A DNA stretch of 64,000 nucleotides from an uncultured Eubacteriales bacterium. GTDB lineage: Bacteria; Bacillota; Clostridia; Oscillospirales; CAG-272. The position numbers and the translations under genes were made by a program. The notes under the pieces are model-generated. The model was not told the origin of the DNA and ran no database searches. It saw only the letters and a program-made list of their open reading frames with translations. The stretch lies in contig CAKSQF010000003.1 of the NCBI GenBank assembly GCA_934486825.1, positions 59,133 through 123,132 on the forward strand, in the 5' to 3' direction. Below are positions 25,611 to 34,429 of this stretch, piece by piece (position 1 is the stretch's first letter; the number at the start of each line of letters is the position of its first letter).

Positions 25611-26474
25611 TTATTTTCCTCCGATCATTCTGCATCCGCAATTGCAGTTGTAAGAATAGAGCCGACTGCCGCACATTCTTTCGAAGGCAAGCGAGATTAC
25701 CGAGAGTATGATGCCGTCTCCCGAACATTCGTATATGCGGGTGTCTCCCTCGGAAAGATGTGCGGTAAAGCTTCTGCAATCTCCGATGTCGCAGAACTCA
25801 TTCAGAATCCCGGTGACGCGCTCTTCGGACAGACCGGTGCCGCCTGATACGTAATCGGCGGTAAAACTGTCCGAACATCCGACCGAATGAATGAAATAAA
25901 TGACCGTAAGCGAGTCGGGATCCGACAGGAAGCGGAAGAAACGGGCGATCCGTTTTTGCTTTTCCGGTTCACCGAGCCATGAAAAGCCGTGCCTGTTCGG
26001 AAGCAATGTGACCGAAAGATTTATGTCCTCCGAGCTTGCGGTGAATTTGAAAAGATCGTTTGCCGATATGACCGAACGGTAGTGATGTGCCGTTTCCGAC
26101 GGAAAACAGTCCTCACAGTCGTCAGATGTGTCGGGTGTGCGGGCAAATTTGCCGTAGATTGCCGGGATGATCGCACGCTCGGCTTCAAATGCTTTAAGAA
26201 TTGATTTTCTGCGGTCAAGCCCGTCGAACAGCGAGGCGACGCTTTCGCTTGTGTCGTCGCTTTTTCCGTCCGAAAGACCGAGCAGGGTATCGGTCGTGAC
26301 GCCGAAATATCCGGACAGCTTGACAAGCGTCGGCAGATCGGGCGTTGATGCTCCCGTTTCCCATTTGGAGACTGTTTTGCCCGAAAGCGACAGATATTTC
26401 GCAACCTCATCCTGCGTTGCGCCTTTTGCCCGACGCAGGGCGATCAGCTTTTCCGCAAAGCCCTGTTCATTCAT
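25611..26474 (-). CDS. XRE-family regulator with C-terminal winged-helix-like domain (paralogue 1)
   Basis: A 287-residue protein. Residues 6-62 are a helix-turn-helix (ATQDEVAKYLSLSGKTVSKW). The second half has LSDPDSLTVIYFI and GLSEERVTGILNEFCDIGD, which resemble an ArsR-like winged helix. The C-terminus is Cys-rich (YSYNCNCGCRM), possibly a metal or redox site. With the downstream gene it forms a tandem duplicated pair. GAGG lies 8 bases before the ATG. Confidence 0.8.
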   Translation of the reverse strand: MNEQGFAEKLIALRRAKGATQDEVAKYLSLSGKTVSKWETGASTPDLPTLVKLSGYFGVTTDTLLGLSDGKSDDTSESVASLFDGLDRRKSILKAFEAERAIIPAIYGKFARTPDTSDDCEDCFPSETAHHYRSVISANDLFKFTASSEDINLSVTLLPNRHGFSWLGEPEKQKRIARFFRFLSDPDSLTVIYFIHSVGCSDSFTADYVSGGTGLSEERVTGILNEFCDIGDCRSFTAHLSEGDTRIYECSGDGIILSVISLAFERMCGSRLYSYNCNCGCRMIGGK

Positions 26475-26525
26475 AATATTTACCTCTCAAAACTCAAAAA
26501 ATCAAGCTCCGGAGCCTGTGACTTT

Positions 26526-26554
26526 ATTATACATTAAACCGAGGGCAGAGTCAA
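26526..26554 (-). promoter_or_regulatory. Promoter of the tandem XRE genes
   Basis: On the minus strand TTGACT (26549-26554), 17 bases, TATAAT (26526-26531). A palindrome GCTCCGGAGC lies just downstream of the expected start (about 26502-26511) and may be an operator or hairpin. Confidence 0.8.
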
Positions 26555-26645
26555 TGTAGCATAATTTGACAAATTCCCGCTTTCGGAGAGCGGCGAAGCG
26601 TTTTTTCAAACAAAGGCGGAAAAGACGACGTCCGTGCGCAGATAT

Positions 26646-26697
26646 GCCCACAGTGCACGCCCACAGTGCATGCCCACAGTGCACGCCCATAGTGCGG
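26646..26697 (+). repeat. Four-copy 13-bp tandem repeat
   Basis: GCCCACAGTGCAC is repeated four times without spacer (26646, 26659, 26672, 26685), with small changes in copies 2 and 4. It sits in the 467-base gap 26475-26941 between divergent transcription units. Besides this repeat and the two promoters, I see no gene in that gap. The lack of spacers rules out CRISPR. It could vary in copy number. Confidence 0.9.
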
Positions 26698-26760
26698 GCA
26701 AACAGTCGAAAAAAATAAAAAAGCAGAATGTGTCGTCGTATTTCTGTATATCTTGCGCTA

Positions 26761-26789
26761 TTGACAAAAACCGATTTTCATAGTATTAT
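26761..26789 (+). promoter_or_regulatory. Promoter of the polysaccharide operon
   Basis: TTGACA (26761-26766), 17 bases, TATTAT (26784-26789). The start would be near 26796, leaving a leader of about 145 bases before the first gene. The fifteen genes to 43390 follow with short gaps or overlaps and no strong terminator until 43404. Confidence 0.8.
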
Positions 26790-26941
26790 ATCTCTTGTAA
26801 ACTTTTGTCACTCTGACGTCGGACAACCGGATTTCTGCATTTTGAGTAAAACAAAGAGCCTTTGCGCCGGACGGCGGGCTTTCGCGGATATGCGGAGATT
26901 TCCGACGTTTTTGAATTTGCGGTAATGAATGAGGTTTTATT

Positions 26942-28144
26942 TTGAAAATTTCGTTTTCGCCTCCGGATATATCCGGGCTTGAAATAGATGAGGTTGCCGA
27001 AACGCTCCGCTCCGGCTGGATAACCACCGGACCGAGAACAAAGCGGTTTGAAAAGGAAATAGCCGAAATGATCGGCACCGAAAGGTGCGTCTGCCTGAAT
27101 TCGCAGACCGCCTGTGCCGAGATGGCGTTGCGTCTGCTCGGAATAGGCGAGGGCGACGAGGTCATTGTGCCGGCTTATACATATACGGCGTCCGCGTCTG
27201 TGATCGATCATGTCGGGGCGAAGATCGTTATGATCGATTCGCAGAAAAACAGTCTTGAAATGGATTACGATGCCGCGGAGGATGCCGTTACCGAAAGGAC
27301 AAAGGCGATAATCCCCGTCGATCTCGGCGGAGTACCATGCGATTATGACCGCATTTTTGATATCGTCGGGCGAAAAAGGAATCTGTTCAGACCGTCAAAC
27401 GATATACAGAAAGCAATCGGAAGGATTGCGGTCTGCGCCGATACGGCGCATGCCTTCGGTGCAAACCGGCATGGCAGAGCGGTCGGAAGCATTGCCGACT
27501 TCTCAAGCTTCAGCTTTCATGCAGTCAAGAATCTTACCACGGCAGAGGGCGGAGCGCTGACATGGCGCAGTATTCCCGGTATCGATAACAGCGATATTTA
27601 CCGCAGACTCCAGCTTTTAAGTCTTCACGGACAGTCAAAGGACGCTCTTGCGAAAACAACACCGGGAGCATGGGAATATGATATAATCGGCACATGGTAC
27701 AAGTGCAATATGACCGATGTGGCTGCCGCGATCGGACTCAGACAGCTCGAACGCTATCCAGCAATGCTCGCGCGAAGAAAAGAGATCATCGGCAGATATG
27801 ACGACGCCTTCAGACCGCTCGGCATAGAGACGCTCGATCATTACGGCGCAGATCACGAATCGTCGGGACATCTTTACGTTACGCGCGTTCCGGGTATCAC
27901 ACCCGATATGCGGAACGGGATAATTGTTGAAATGGCAGAGCGGGATATCGCCTGCAACGTACACTATAAACCCCTGCCGATGCATACGGCGTATAAGAAG
28001 CTCGGATTTGATATCGGGGATTATCCGAATGCCTATGCACATTTTGCAAACGAAATCACTCTGCCGCTTCACACCTGTCTGACAGACGAAATGGTGGATT
28101 ATGTTATCGGAAATTACACCGACATTGTCAAGAGGTATCTCTGA
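26942..28144 (+). CDS. DegT/DnrJ/EryC1/StrS sugar aminotransferase
   Basis: A 400-residue PLP enzyme that puts an amino group on a keto-sugar nucleotide. The N-terminal GWITTGPRTKRFE, EVIVPAYTYTASA and the Lys motif SFHAVKNLTTAEGG (PLP-lysine K196) are family hallmarks. The start is TTG, supported by GAGG upstream. No sugar 4,6-dehydratase lies in the window, so the keto-sugar must come from elsewhere. It probably makes an amino sugar for the glycan, likely the first sugar placed by the next gene. Confidence 0.9.
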   Translation: MKISFSPPDISGLEIDEVAETLRSGWITTGPRTKRFEKEIAEMIGTERCVCLNSQTACAEMALRLLGIGEGDEVIVPAYTYTASASVIDHVGAKIVMIDSQKNSLEMDYDAAEDAVTERTKAIIPVDLGGVPCDYDRIFDIVGRKRNLFRPSNDIQKAIGRIAVCADTAHAFGANRHGRAVGSIADFSSFSFHAVKNLTTAEGGALTWRSIPGIDNSDIYRRLQLLSLHGQSKDALAKTTPGAWEYDIIGTWYKCNMTDVAAAIGLRQLERYPAMLARRKEIIGRYDDAFRPLGIETLDHYGADHESSGHLYVTRVPGITPDMRNGIIVEMAERDIACNVHYKPLPMHTAYKKLGFDIGDYPNAYAHFANEITLPLHTCLTDEMVDYVIGNYTDIVKRYL

Positions 28145-28896
28145 TGTTGCTTGAAAAGTGGGAAAAACTCCCGCCCGAAATGCAGACCGACGAGGTTCGG
28201 GGGTATTATGACATTCTCGCAAAGAAAAAGATCGGTCTTTTTTTCAAAAGAGTGTCAGATGTTTTGTTGTCACTGCTTTTGCTGATTCTTCTCTCTCCGC
28301 TGTTTCTGATTCTTGCGGTCGCCATAAAACTTGACAGCAGCGGTCCGGTCTTTTACCGACAGGTGAGAGTAACACAGTATAACCGGAAATTCCGTATATT
28401 CAAATTCCGTTCAATGGTCAGAGACGCCGACAGGGGTTCGCTTGTTACGGTGCGTGAGGACGCACGTGTCACTCGCGTCGGCAGATTTATACGCCGTTTT
28501 CGCCTTGACGAGCTGCCTCAGCTTATCAATGTACTGACAGGTGATATGACTTTCGTCGGTACGCGACCCGAGGTGCCGAAGTATACCGAACGGTATACGC
28601 CGGAAATGATGGCGACTCTGCTCCTTCCCGCGGGAATAACGGGTCTTGCGAGTGTTCTGTACAGGGACGAGGCGAGGCTGCTTGATGCCGCAGATGATAC
28701 CGATAAGGTGTACATGGAGAAGATTTTGCCCGCAAAGATGTACTATAATCTTAAAAGCATTGAAAATTTCAGCCCTTGGGGAGATATCCGGGTCATGCTT
28801 ATGACGGTGCCCGCAGTCTGCGGAATTGACTGCGGAAGCAAATGTGCCGATCTGCGGCGTGAGTATGAAACTATCGAAAGACGAGGTCACGAATGA
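28144..28896 (+). CDS. Initiating sugar-phosphate transferase (PF02397 type)
   Basis: A 250-residue polyprenyl-phosphate sugar-1-phosphate transferase. One membrane segment (about residues 36-58) is followed by the catalytic domain: SGPVFYRQVRV, FRIFKFRSM, RRFRLDELPQL and FVGTRPEVP. It loads the first sugar phosphate on undecaprenyl phosphate at the inner face of the membrane, starting the repeat unit. The C-terminal LPAGITGLASV block is also typical. The ATG overlaps the aminotransferase stop (TGATG). Confidence 0.93.
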   Translation: MLLEKWEKLPPEMQTDEVRGYYDILAKKKIGLFFKRVSDVLLSLLLLILLSPLFLILAVAIKLDSSGPVFYRQVRVTQYNRKFRIFKFRSMVRDADRGSLVTVREDARVTRVGRFIRRFRLDELPQLINVLTGDMTFVGTRPEVPKYTERYTPEMMATLLLPAGITGLASVLYRDEARLLDAADDTDKVYMEKILPAKMYYNLKSIENFSPWGDIRVMLMTVPAVCGIDCGSKCADLRREYETIERRGHE

Positions 28897-29696
28897 CAGA
28901 TAATCTTGTTTCGATTATTATGCCGTCCTACAATACGGCAAATTTCATATCGGAATCAATAGAGTCGGTTATAGCTCAGACCTATACCGACTGGGAGCTC
29001 ATTATTGTGGATGACTGCTCAACCGACAGAACCGATGAGGTTGTGGCATCCTTTCGGGACAGTCGTATCCGCTACTTCAAAAACGAAAAAAACAGCGGAG
29101 CCGCGCTTACCCGCAACAGAGCACTCAGAGAGGCGAGGGGAGAATGGATTGCCTTTCTCGATTCCGACGATCTGTGGGAACCCGAAAAACTGGAAAGGCA
29201 GATCGCCTTTATGAACGGGCATAATTATACTTTGTCCTTTACCGGGTATGAAAAGATCGACGAAGAAGGTCAGCCGCTCAACATATATGTATCGGGACCG
29301 GACGTGGTTAACAAAAGGAAAATGTATAACTACGATTACATAGGTCAGCTTACCATGATGTACAGCGCAAAGTATTTCGGGCTTATTCAGATCAGGGACA
29401 TCAGAAAAAACAACGACTATGCCATAAGGCTCCGGCTCTATAAGAAGCCGGGTACGGAGGCACATCTGCTGAAGGAAAATCTGGCGAAGTACAGGATCCG
29501 CAAAAAGTCGATTTCGCACGATAAACTCAGCAAAAAGCTGAAAAGTCACTATGATCTGTTTCGTTATTGCGACGAAAAGTCCCCGATAGCCGCACTGTAT
29601 TTTGCCTGCGGAAATATGTTCTGGGGACTTCTGAAAAAGAAGAAATACGAGAAAAAAATAAAATCGGGCGATCGGGCAGACGAAAGCCCGGTGTGA
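28893..29696 (+). CDS. Glycosyltransferase family 2
   Basis: A 267-residue inverting GT-A glycosyltransferase. The N-terminus has SIIMPSYNTANFI, WELIIVDDCSTDRTDE and the metal-binding FLDSDD. The C-terminal 60 residues are strongly basic (KSISHDKLSKKLK, KKKKYEKKIK), suitable for contact with the membrane. It overlaps the previous gene by 4 bases. It adds one sugar of the repeat unit; donor and linkage unknown. Confidence 0.93.
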   Translation: MTDNLVSIIMPSYNTANFISESIESVIAQTYTDWELIIVDDCSTDRTDEVVASFRDSRIRYFKNEKNSGAALTRNRALREARGEWIAFLDSDDLWEPEKLERQIAFMNGHNYTLSFTGYEKIDEEGQPLNIYVSGPDVVNKRKMYNYDYIGQLTMMYSAKYFGLIQIRDIRKNNDYAIRLRLYKKPGTEAHLLKENLAKYRIRKKSISHDKLSKKLKSHYDLFRYCDEKSPIAALYFACGNMFWGLLKKKKYEKKIKSGDRADESPV

Positions 29697-29761
29697 AAAC
29701 GCAACATGTGGCGGAGCGTTTTTTATGTTTGCGCCGCAGCCGCACGGCATGAGGATTGTGT

Positions 29762-30979
29762 ATGAAGGTATTAATCGTCGGGTCAAGCAAGTTGCCCGTT
29801 CCCGCCGTTAAAGGGGGAGCGGTGCCGAATCTGATCGAGGAATTGATTCAGCAGAACGAAATCGAAAAAAAGACAGATTTATACTGTATTTCATTGTTCG
29901 ACGAAAAGGCTGTCGAAGCGTCGGAAAAGTATCATTTCACTGAGTTTATCTGGGCAAAAACACCCGCATGGGCAAAGCTTTTTGACAGGTTCAATTATCT
30001 GATTTTAAAGAAAGTATTTCATGTGGAGCGACTGCTGTCCCTGGCGTATGTATGGCAGATATATACCTTGGGTAAATTCACCGGGAGAGTGTTGAAAAAG
30101 AATGATTTCGATCGCGTAATCTTTGAAAACTCCGTCCCCGTTCTTCTGGCAATGAAGAGCCGCAAAAACGCGAAAAAATATGAAGGTAAATACTATCTGC
30201 ACATGCACGCCGTTCCGAGACAGTATTACGGGAACATAAAGCAGGTACGGAATGTAAAAAAACTCATTACTGTCAGTGATTACGTATCAAAGGCTATAAC
30301 CGACGACCCGAAGCTGAAAATGGATATAAGCAGGACCGTTGTGATGCGCAACTGTATAGACCATGAAAAATTCTGTCCGCAGGACCCGCTCACGGTAAAA
30401 AATATAAGACAGACCCTGAATATTCCCGAAAACAAGAAAGCAGTGATGTTTGTCGGGCGGATATGTGCGGATAAGGGTATAACCGAGCTTGTTGACGCTT
30501 TCGAAAAGATAAACAGGGATGACACGGTACTTGTGATTGTCGGCGCCAATTTTTATAAATCGGGTATTGTAAGTCCGTTCGAAGAACAGCTTAAAGAGAG
30601 AATGGAGAATATACGGGATAAGGTCATTTTCACCGGATATGTCGATTATTCGGTCATTTCCCGATACTATGCCGCAGCCGATGTAATGGTAATGCCATCA
30701 ATATGGGACGATCCCGCCCCGATAACGATTTTAGAGGCAATGGCATGCGGCAAGGCACTTATAACAACCGATTCCGGGGGGATACCCGAGTACGTGGGTG
30801 AAGACAATTGCATCGTTGTCAAACGGGACGGCAATATAGTCGGTAAAATTGCCGAAAAGCTGGATATGCTCCTTGATAACCCGGATGAAATTCAACGGCT
30901 GGGCAAAAGAGCGGCTGTGCAGGTTTCAAAATACAATCGGCAATATTATTACAAACAGCTTATTGATATTTTACGGTAA
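29762..30979 (+). CDS. Glycosyltransferase family 4 (1)
   Basis: A 405-residue GT-B retaining glycosyltransferase. The C-terminal domain shows MFVGRICADKGI, the E-x7-E region PITILEAMACGKALITTDSGGIPEYV and YYAAADVMVMPS. A TTG at 29756 is also in frame, but GAGG (29751-29754) fits the ATG at 29762. The 65-base gap before it has a weak AAAACGC/GCGTTTT hairpin. Donor unknown. Confidence 0.92.
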   Translation: MKVLIVGSSKLPVPAVKGGAVPNLIEELIQQNEIEKKTDLYCISLFDEKAVEASEKYHFTEFIWAKTPAWAKLFDRFNYLILKKVFHVERLLSLAYVWQIYTLGKFTGRVLKKNDFDRVIFENSVPVLLAMKSRKNAKKYEGKYYLHMHAVPRQYYGNIKQVRNVKKLITVSDYVSKAITDDPKLKMDISRTVVMRNCIDHEKFCPQDPLTVKNIRQTLNIPENKKAVMFVGRICADKGITELVDAFEKINRDDTVLVIVGANFYKSGIVSPFEEQLKERMENIRDKVIFTGYVDYSVISRYYAAADVMVMPSIWDDPAPITILEAMACGKALITTDSGGIPEYVGEDNCIVVKRDGNIVGKIAEKLDMLLDNPDEIQRLGKRAAVQVSKYNRQYYYKQLIDILR

Positions 30980-30986
30980 ACAAGAG

Positions 30987-32030
30987 ATGAAACGAAAAAT
31001 CGGAATGATCGGCTATTTCGCAACCGGTAAAAGCAAGTCCGGAGGACAGGAGGCAAAAACCTGCACACTTGCGGACGAGCTGGACAAAATATACGGGGAA
31101 GCTCGGGTTTTAAAGATCGATACGATCGGATGGAAAAAGCACCCTTTTAAATTGTTTTTCAATCTGATAAAAATCGGTGTAACCTGCGAAAATGCCGTAA
31201 TGCTTCCGGCTCAGAATTCGCTGCCGGTCTTCACTGCCGTTCTGACATTCTTAACGAAGATAACGGGATGCAAAATCCATTACGTGGTGATAGGCGGATG
31301 GCTTGCAGACAGGGTGAAAAATAACAAAAGTCTGATCGGAAAACTGAAAAAAATCGATACGATCTATGTCGAGACCACATCGATGAAACGTGACCTCGCA
31401 GCACTCGGAATCAATAATACCGTCGTCTTTCCCAATTTCAAGCATATCACTCCTTTAGACGAAAATGAATTGACCTGTAATTCGGGTTTCCCGATAAGGC
31501 TTTGCTTTTTTTCGAGAGTAATAAGAGAAAAAGGGGTGGAAGACATTGTAAGTGCCGTAAAACAGCTCAATCGGGAGGATTCCGAAAGACCTTTTTCACT
31601 CGACATCTACGGACCGGTTCAGCCGGGAGAAGAGCAATGGTTCAATGATTTGCGGAAAACATTTGACATGTATATTACTTATAAGGGATTTGTTGAACCT
31701 GATCAGAGTGTTGATGTAATAAAAAATTATACGGCTCTTGTTTTTCCGACTCATTACAGGACGGAAGGAATACCGGGAACTATAATAGACGCATATTCTG
31801 CCGGAGTTCCGGTTATTACCGCAAGATGGATAAATTGCGGTGATATCTTTGATGAAGGCGTTACCGGATGGAGTTACGAAATAGATAATTACTGCGGACT
31901 GGTCGAACAACTGCGGCGATTGCGGTCTGATCCGGAGCTGTTCAACAGCTTAAAGGGAAATTGTATCGCAAAAGCAAAGATGTTTTCGCCGGAATCGATT
32001 ATGAAGACGATGACCGCGAGAATCGGATAG
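30987..32030 (+). CDS. Glycosyltransferase family 4-like (2)
   Basis: A 347-residue GT-B protein. KSKSGGQEAKT replaces the usual glycine-rich N-terminal loop. The C-terminal domain has CFFSRVIREKGVEDIV and the acceptor/donor region PTHYRTEGIPGTIIDAYSAGVPVI. The frame is open to 30849 but the upstream part overlaps the previous gene; the ATG at 30987 comes 7 bases after that gene's stop. Base composition is more AT-rich than the first genes of the operon. Donor unknown. Confidence 0.88.
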   Translation: MKRKIGMIGYFATGKSKSGGQEAKTCTLADELDKIYGEARVLKIDTIGWKKHPFKLFFNLIKIGVTCENAVMLPAQNSLPVFTAVLTFLTKITGCKIHYVVIGGWLADRVKNNKSLIGKLKKIDTIYVETTSMKRDLAALGINNTVVFPNFKHITPLDENELTCNSGFPIRLCFFSRVIREKGVEDIVSAVKQLNREDSERPFSLDIYGPVQPGEEQWFNDLRKTFDMYITYKGFVEPDQSVDVIKNYTALVFPTHYRTEGIPGTIIDAYSAGVPVITARWINCGDIFDEGVTGWSYEIDNYCGLVEQLRRLRSDPELFNSLKGNCIAKAKMFSPESIMKTMTARIG

Positions 32031-32074
32031 GACGATACGCATCCGGGCATCCGCGGCAAAAGGTTTTTGAAATA

Positions 32075-33175
32075 ATGAAAAGATTATTGTGTATTATCGG
32101 CAGCATGAACGCAGGCGGCGCGGAAACTTTTCTGATGAAGGTCTACCGCAGGCTGGATAAAACAAAATATCAGATGGATTTCTGCATAAATGTAGCCGAA
32201 AAATGCTTTTATGAGGACGAGATCACGTCGCTCGGCGGAAGAATATACAGAATTACGCCTAAGTCGGAGTCGGTCGGAAATTTCAGAAAACAGCTTTTTG
32301 ACGTAGTGAAGTCAAACGGTTATAAGTATGTTCTGAGAATAACCTCAAATGCGTTCGGATTTATGGATCTGAAGATCGCGCACAAGGCGGGTGCAACGGT
32401 GTGCGCGGCACGTTCGAGCAATTCAAGCGACGGCGGCAGTCTGAAATCGCGTGCTGCACATGTGCTCGGCAGGCTTCTTTACGGCAGATATGTCAATGTC
32501 ATGATCGCGCCGTCCGATCTTGCGGCAGAATATACCTTCGGAAACCGTGCTTATAAAAACGGCTCGGTGAAAATTCTTCACAATGCGATTGATACCGATG
32601 TTTACGGCTTTGATGCGCAGGGAAGAAAAAATATACGCGCAGAGTTGAAAATATCCGAAAATACGATGGTAATCGGGCATGTGGGACGCTTTACGGCACA
32701 GAAAAATCATCTTTTTCTGATAGATGTCTTCTCCGAATACGTTAAGCAAAGCGAAGACAGTATCCTTGTGCTTGTCGGCAACGGAGAGCTTGAAGGTGAG
32801 ATAAGAAACAGAGCGGCAGAGCGCGGTGTGTCGGACAGAATTATTTTCACCGGAGTCAGGTCCGATGTTCCGGCACTTTTTTCCGCGATGGATGTTTTTG
32901 TGTTTCCGTCATTCTATGAGGGGATGCCGAACGCGGTTATCGAAGCAGAGGCAACAGGTCTGCCCTGCGTGATATCGGACAGGATCACGCGCGAGGCGGA
33001 CATAACCGGGCTTGTGGACTATCTGCCGCTCGGCGATGCCGCGGCATGGGCGGAGCATATTAGTTCGATGTCTCTGCCTGTTGTGCGAAAAACGCCCTGT
33101 CGGGAGTTTACGGAAAATTGTTATGATATTGAGTCGGTGACAAAGCAGTTTGTCCGACTTGTTTTTCAGGAATAG
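32075..33175 (+). CDS. Glycosyltransferase family 4 (3)
   Basis: A 366-residue GT-B enzyme with the EpsF/CapM-like pattern: GSMNAGGAETFLMKVYR at the start, then VGRFTAQKNHLFLI, FPSFYEGMPNAVIEAEATGLPCVIS. The ATG at 32075 is about 11 bases after AAAGG; the longer frame to 31961 overlaps the previous gene and is less likely. Together with genes at 28893, 29762 and 30987 it gives four transferases, so the repeat unit may have about five sugars. Confidence 0.92.
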   Translation: MKRLLCIIGSMNAGGAETFLMKVYRRLDKTKYQMDFCINVAEKCFYEDEITSLGGRIYRITPKSESVGNFRKQLFDVVKSNGYKYVLRITSNAFGFMDLKIAHKAGATVCAARSSNSSDGGSLKSRAAHVLGRLLYGRYVNVMIAPSDLAAEYTFGNRAYKNGSVKILHNAIDTDVYGFDAQGRKNIRAELKISENTMVIGHVGRFTAQKNHLFLIDVFSEYVKQSEDSILVLVGNGELEGEIRNRAAERGVSDRIIFTGVRSDVPALFSAMDVFVFPSFYEGMPNAVIEAEATGLPCVISDRITREADITGLVDYLPLGDAAAWAEHISSMSLPVVRKTPCREFTENCYDIESVTKQFVRLVFQE

Positions 33176-33187
33176 GAGTTAATAAGC

Positions 33188-34429
33188 ATGACGATATCCT
33201 TCCGCAAGATAATGTTATCACTCGTCTTTGTATTCACTGCGATGCTGTTTGTCGTCTTTATTTTGTCCGAAACAAATGCGTGGGCAAAATACACTCTGTT
33301 CGGACTGTCGCTTGCGATTTTTGTCATCGGCGTGGTTCTCTGCAACGGTAAAATTTCATTCCGCGTCGATGCGTATGCGTTTATCGGGATTTTATTTATC
33401 GCGTTTGCACTTACGTCCTCGCTCTGGGCAATGCAGCCGTCGGATTCGGTTATTATGGCAAGAACTCTTTTCCGGATTTTTATCTGCGCGTACATGCTGT
33501 ATGTAACCTATACGAATGTGCCCGAACTGGATGAGGTACTGTTGTTAAAGGCAGTCATGTGGGCGGGATATATCATTGCAATTTATACTTTTGCCTATTA
33601 CGGATTTGACGCGATAGTAAACGGCGGTCATGAAATCGGTCTGCGCATTGACAATGAATTTGCGAATGTCAATTCAATAGGGCTTGTCTGCGCTCTCTCC
33701 TGCATGATTCAGATCAACCTGAAATTTTTGTGTAAAAAGTACCGTCTGTTCCCATCGGTACTGTTCATGATACCGGGCATTGTCGTTATAGCGGCGACGC
33801 AAAGCAGAAAGGCGTTGGTCTTTTTACTGGCGGGAATTATGATTGCAATGCTTATGGGGGTTATGAACGAAAAGGGCAGGATGTCCGCAAAAATCGCCAA
33901 AATCCTGTTTGAACTTCTGCTCGGAGCGATCATAATTTTACTGCTTTTACAGCTTGATATTTTTTCGGGCATCCGCGGGCGCATGTATGGTTTTATAAGC
34001 TCAATCTTCGGAGGCGGGAAGGTGGACAGCTCCACGATTCTGCGGAACAATCTGAAAAAGCTGGGACTCGAATGGTTCCTGAAATACCCCGTGGGCGGTA
34101 TCGGCATTGCCAATCCGCACATACTCGCGGCAGAGTATTACAACTTTGATGCATATCTCCACGATAACTTCGTCGAATTGCTCTGTGGGGGCGGAATCGT
34201 CGGATTTTCGCTCTATTATGCGGTGTATGTCTATCTTTTTTCAATGCTGTGGAAATACCGCCGCGTTGACAGAAACAGAGCGGTTTTCTTTGCGCTCTGG
34301 CTGATGCTTATGCTTGTAATGGATTACGGAATGGTTTCTTATTACTCAAAATCGCAGGGCTTTTACCTGATGATCCATTTTGTAAACATATATCATCTGA
34401 AACAAAAGAGCGTGTCATATGAACATTAA
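33188..34429 (+). CDS. O-antigen-ligase/Wzy-type polysaccharide polymerase
   Basis: A 413-residue membrane protein with about 11-12 hydrophobic helices and a larger outer loop before the last group (about residues 275-325, GGKVDSSTILRNNLKK to AAEYYNFDAYLHDNFVELL). That loop contains the H-N-x-x-x-E/L pattern common in Wzy/WaaL proteins. It polymerises lipid-linked repeat units on the outer face of the membrane after flipping by the Wzx gene at 36403. GGAG precedes the ATG. Confidence 0.85.
   Translation: MTISFRKIMLSLVFVFTAMLFVVFILSETNAWAKYTLFGLSLAIFVIGVVLCNGKISFRVDAYAFIGILFIAFALTSSLWAMQPSDSVIMARTLFRIFICAYMLYVTYTNVPELDEVLLLKAVMWAGYIIAIYTFAYYGFDAIVNGGHEIGLRIDNEFANVNSIGLVCALSCMIQINLKFLCKKYRLFPSVLFMIPGIVVIAATQSRKALVFLLAGIMIAMLMGVMNEKGRMSAKIAKILFELLLGAIIILLLLQLDIFSGIRGRMYGFISSIFGGGKVDSSTILRNNLKKLGLEWFLKYPVGGIGIANPHILAAEYYNFDAYLHDNFVELLCGGGIVGFSLYYAVYVYLFSMLWKYRRVDRNRAVFFALWLMLMLVMDYGMVSYYSKSQGFYLMIHFVNIYHLKQKSVSYEH

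Noticed and set aside
26646..26697. Possible CRISPR array
   Set aside because: The 13-bp units are directly adjacent with no spacers, and there are no cas genes.
29695..29732. Terminator between glycosyltransferase genes
   Set aside because: The AAAACGC/GCGTTTT stem is only 7 pairs, mostly A-T, with a long loop; not convincing inside the operon.
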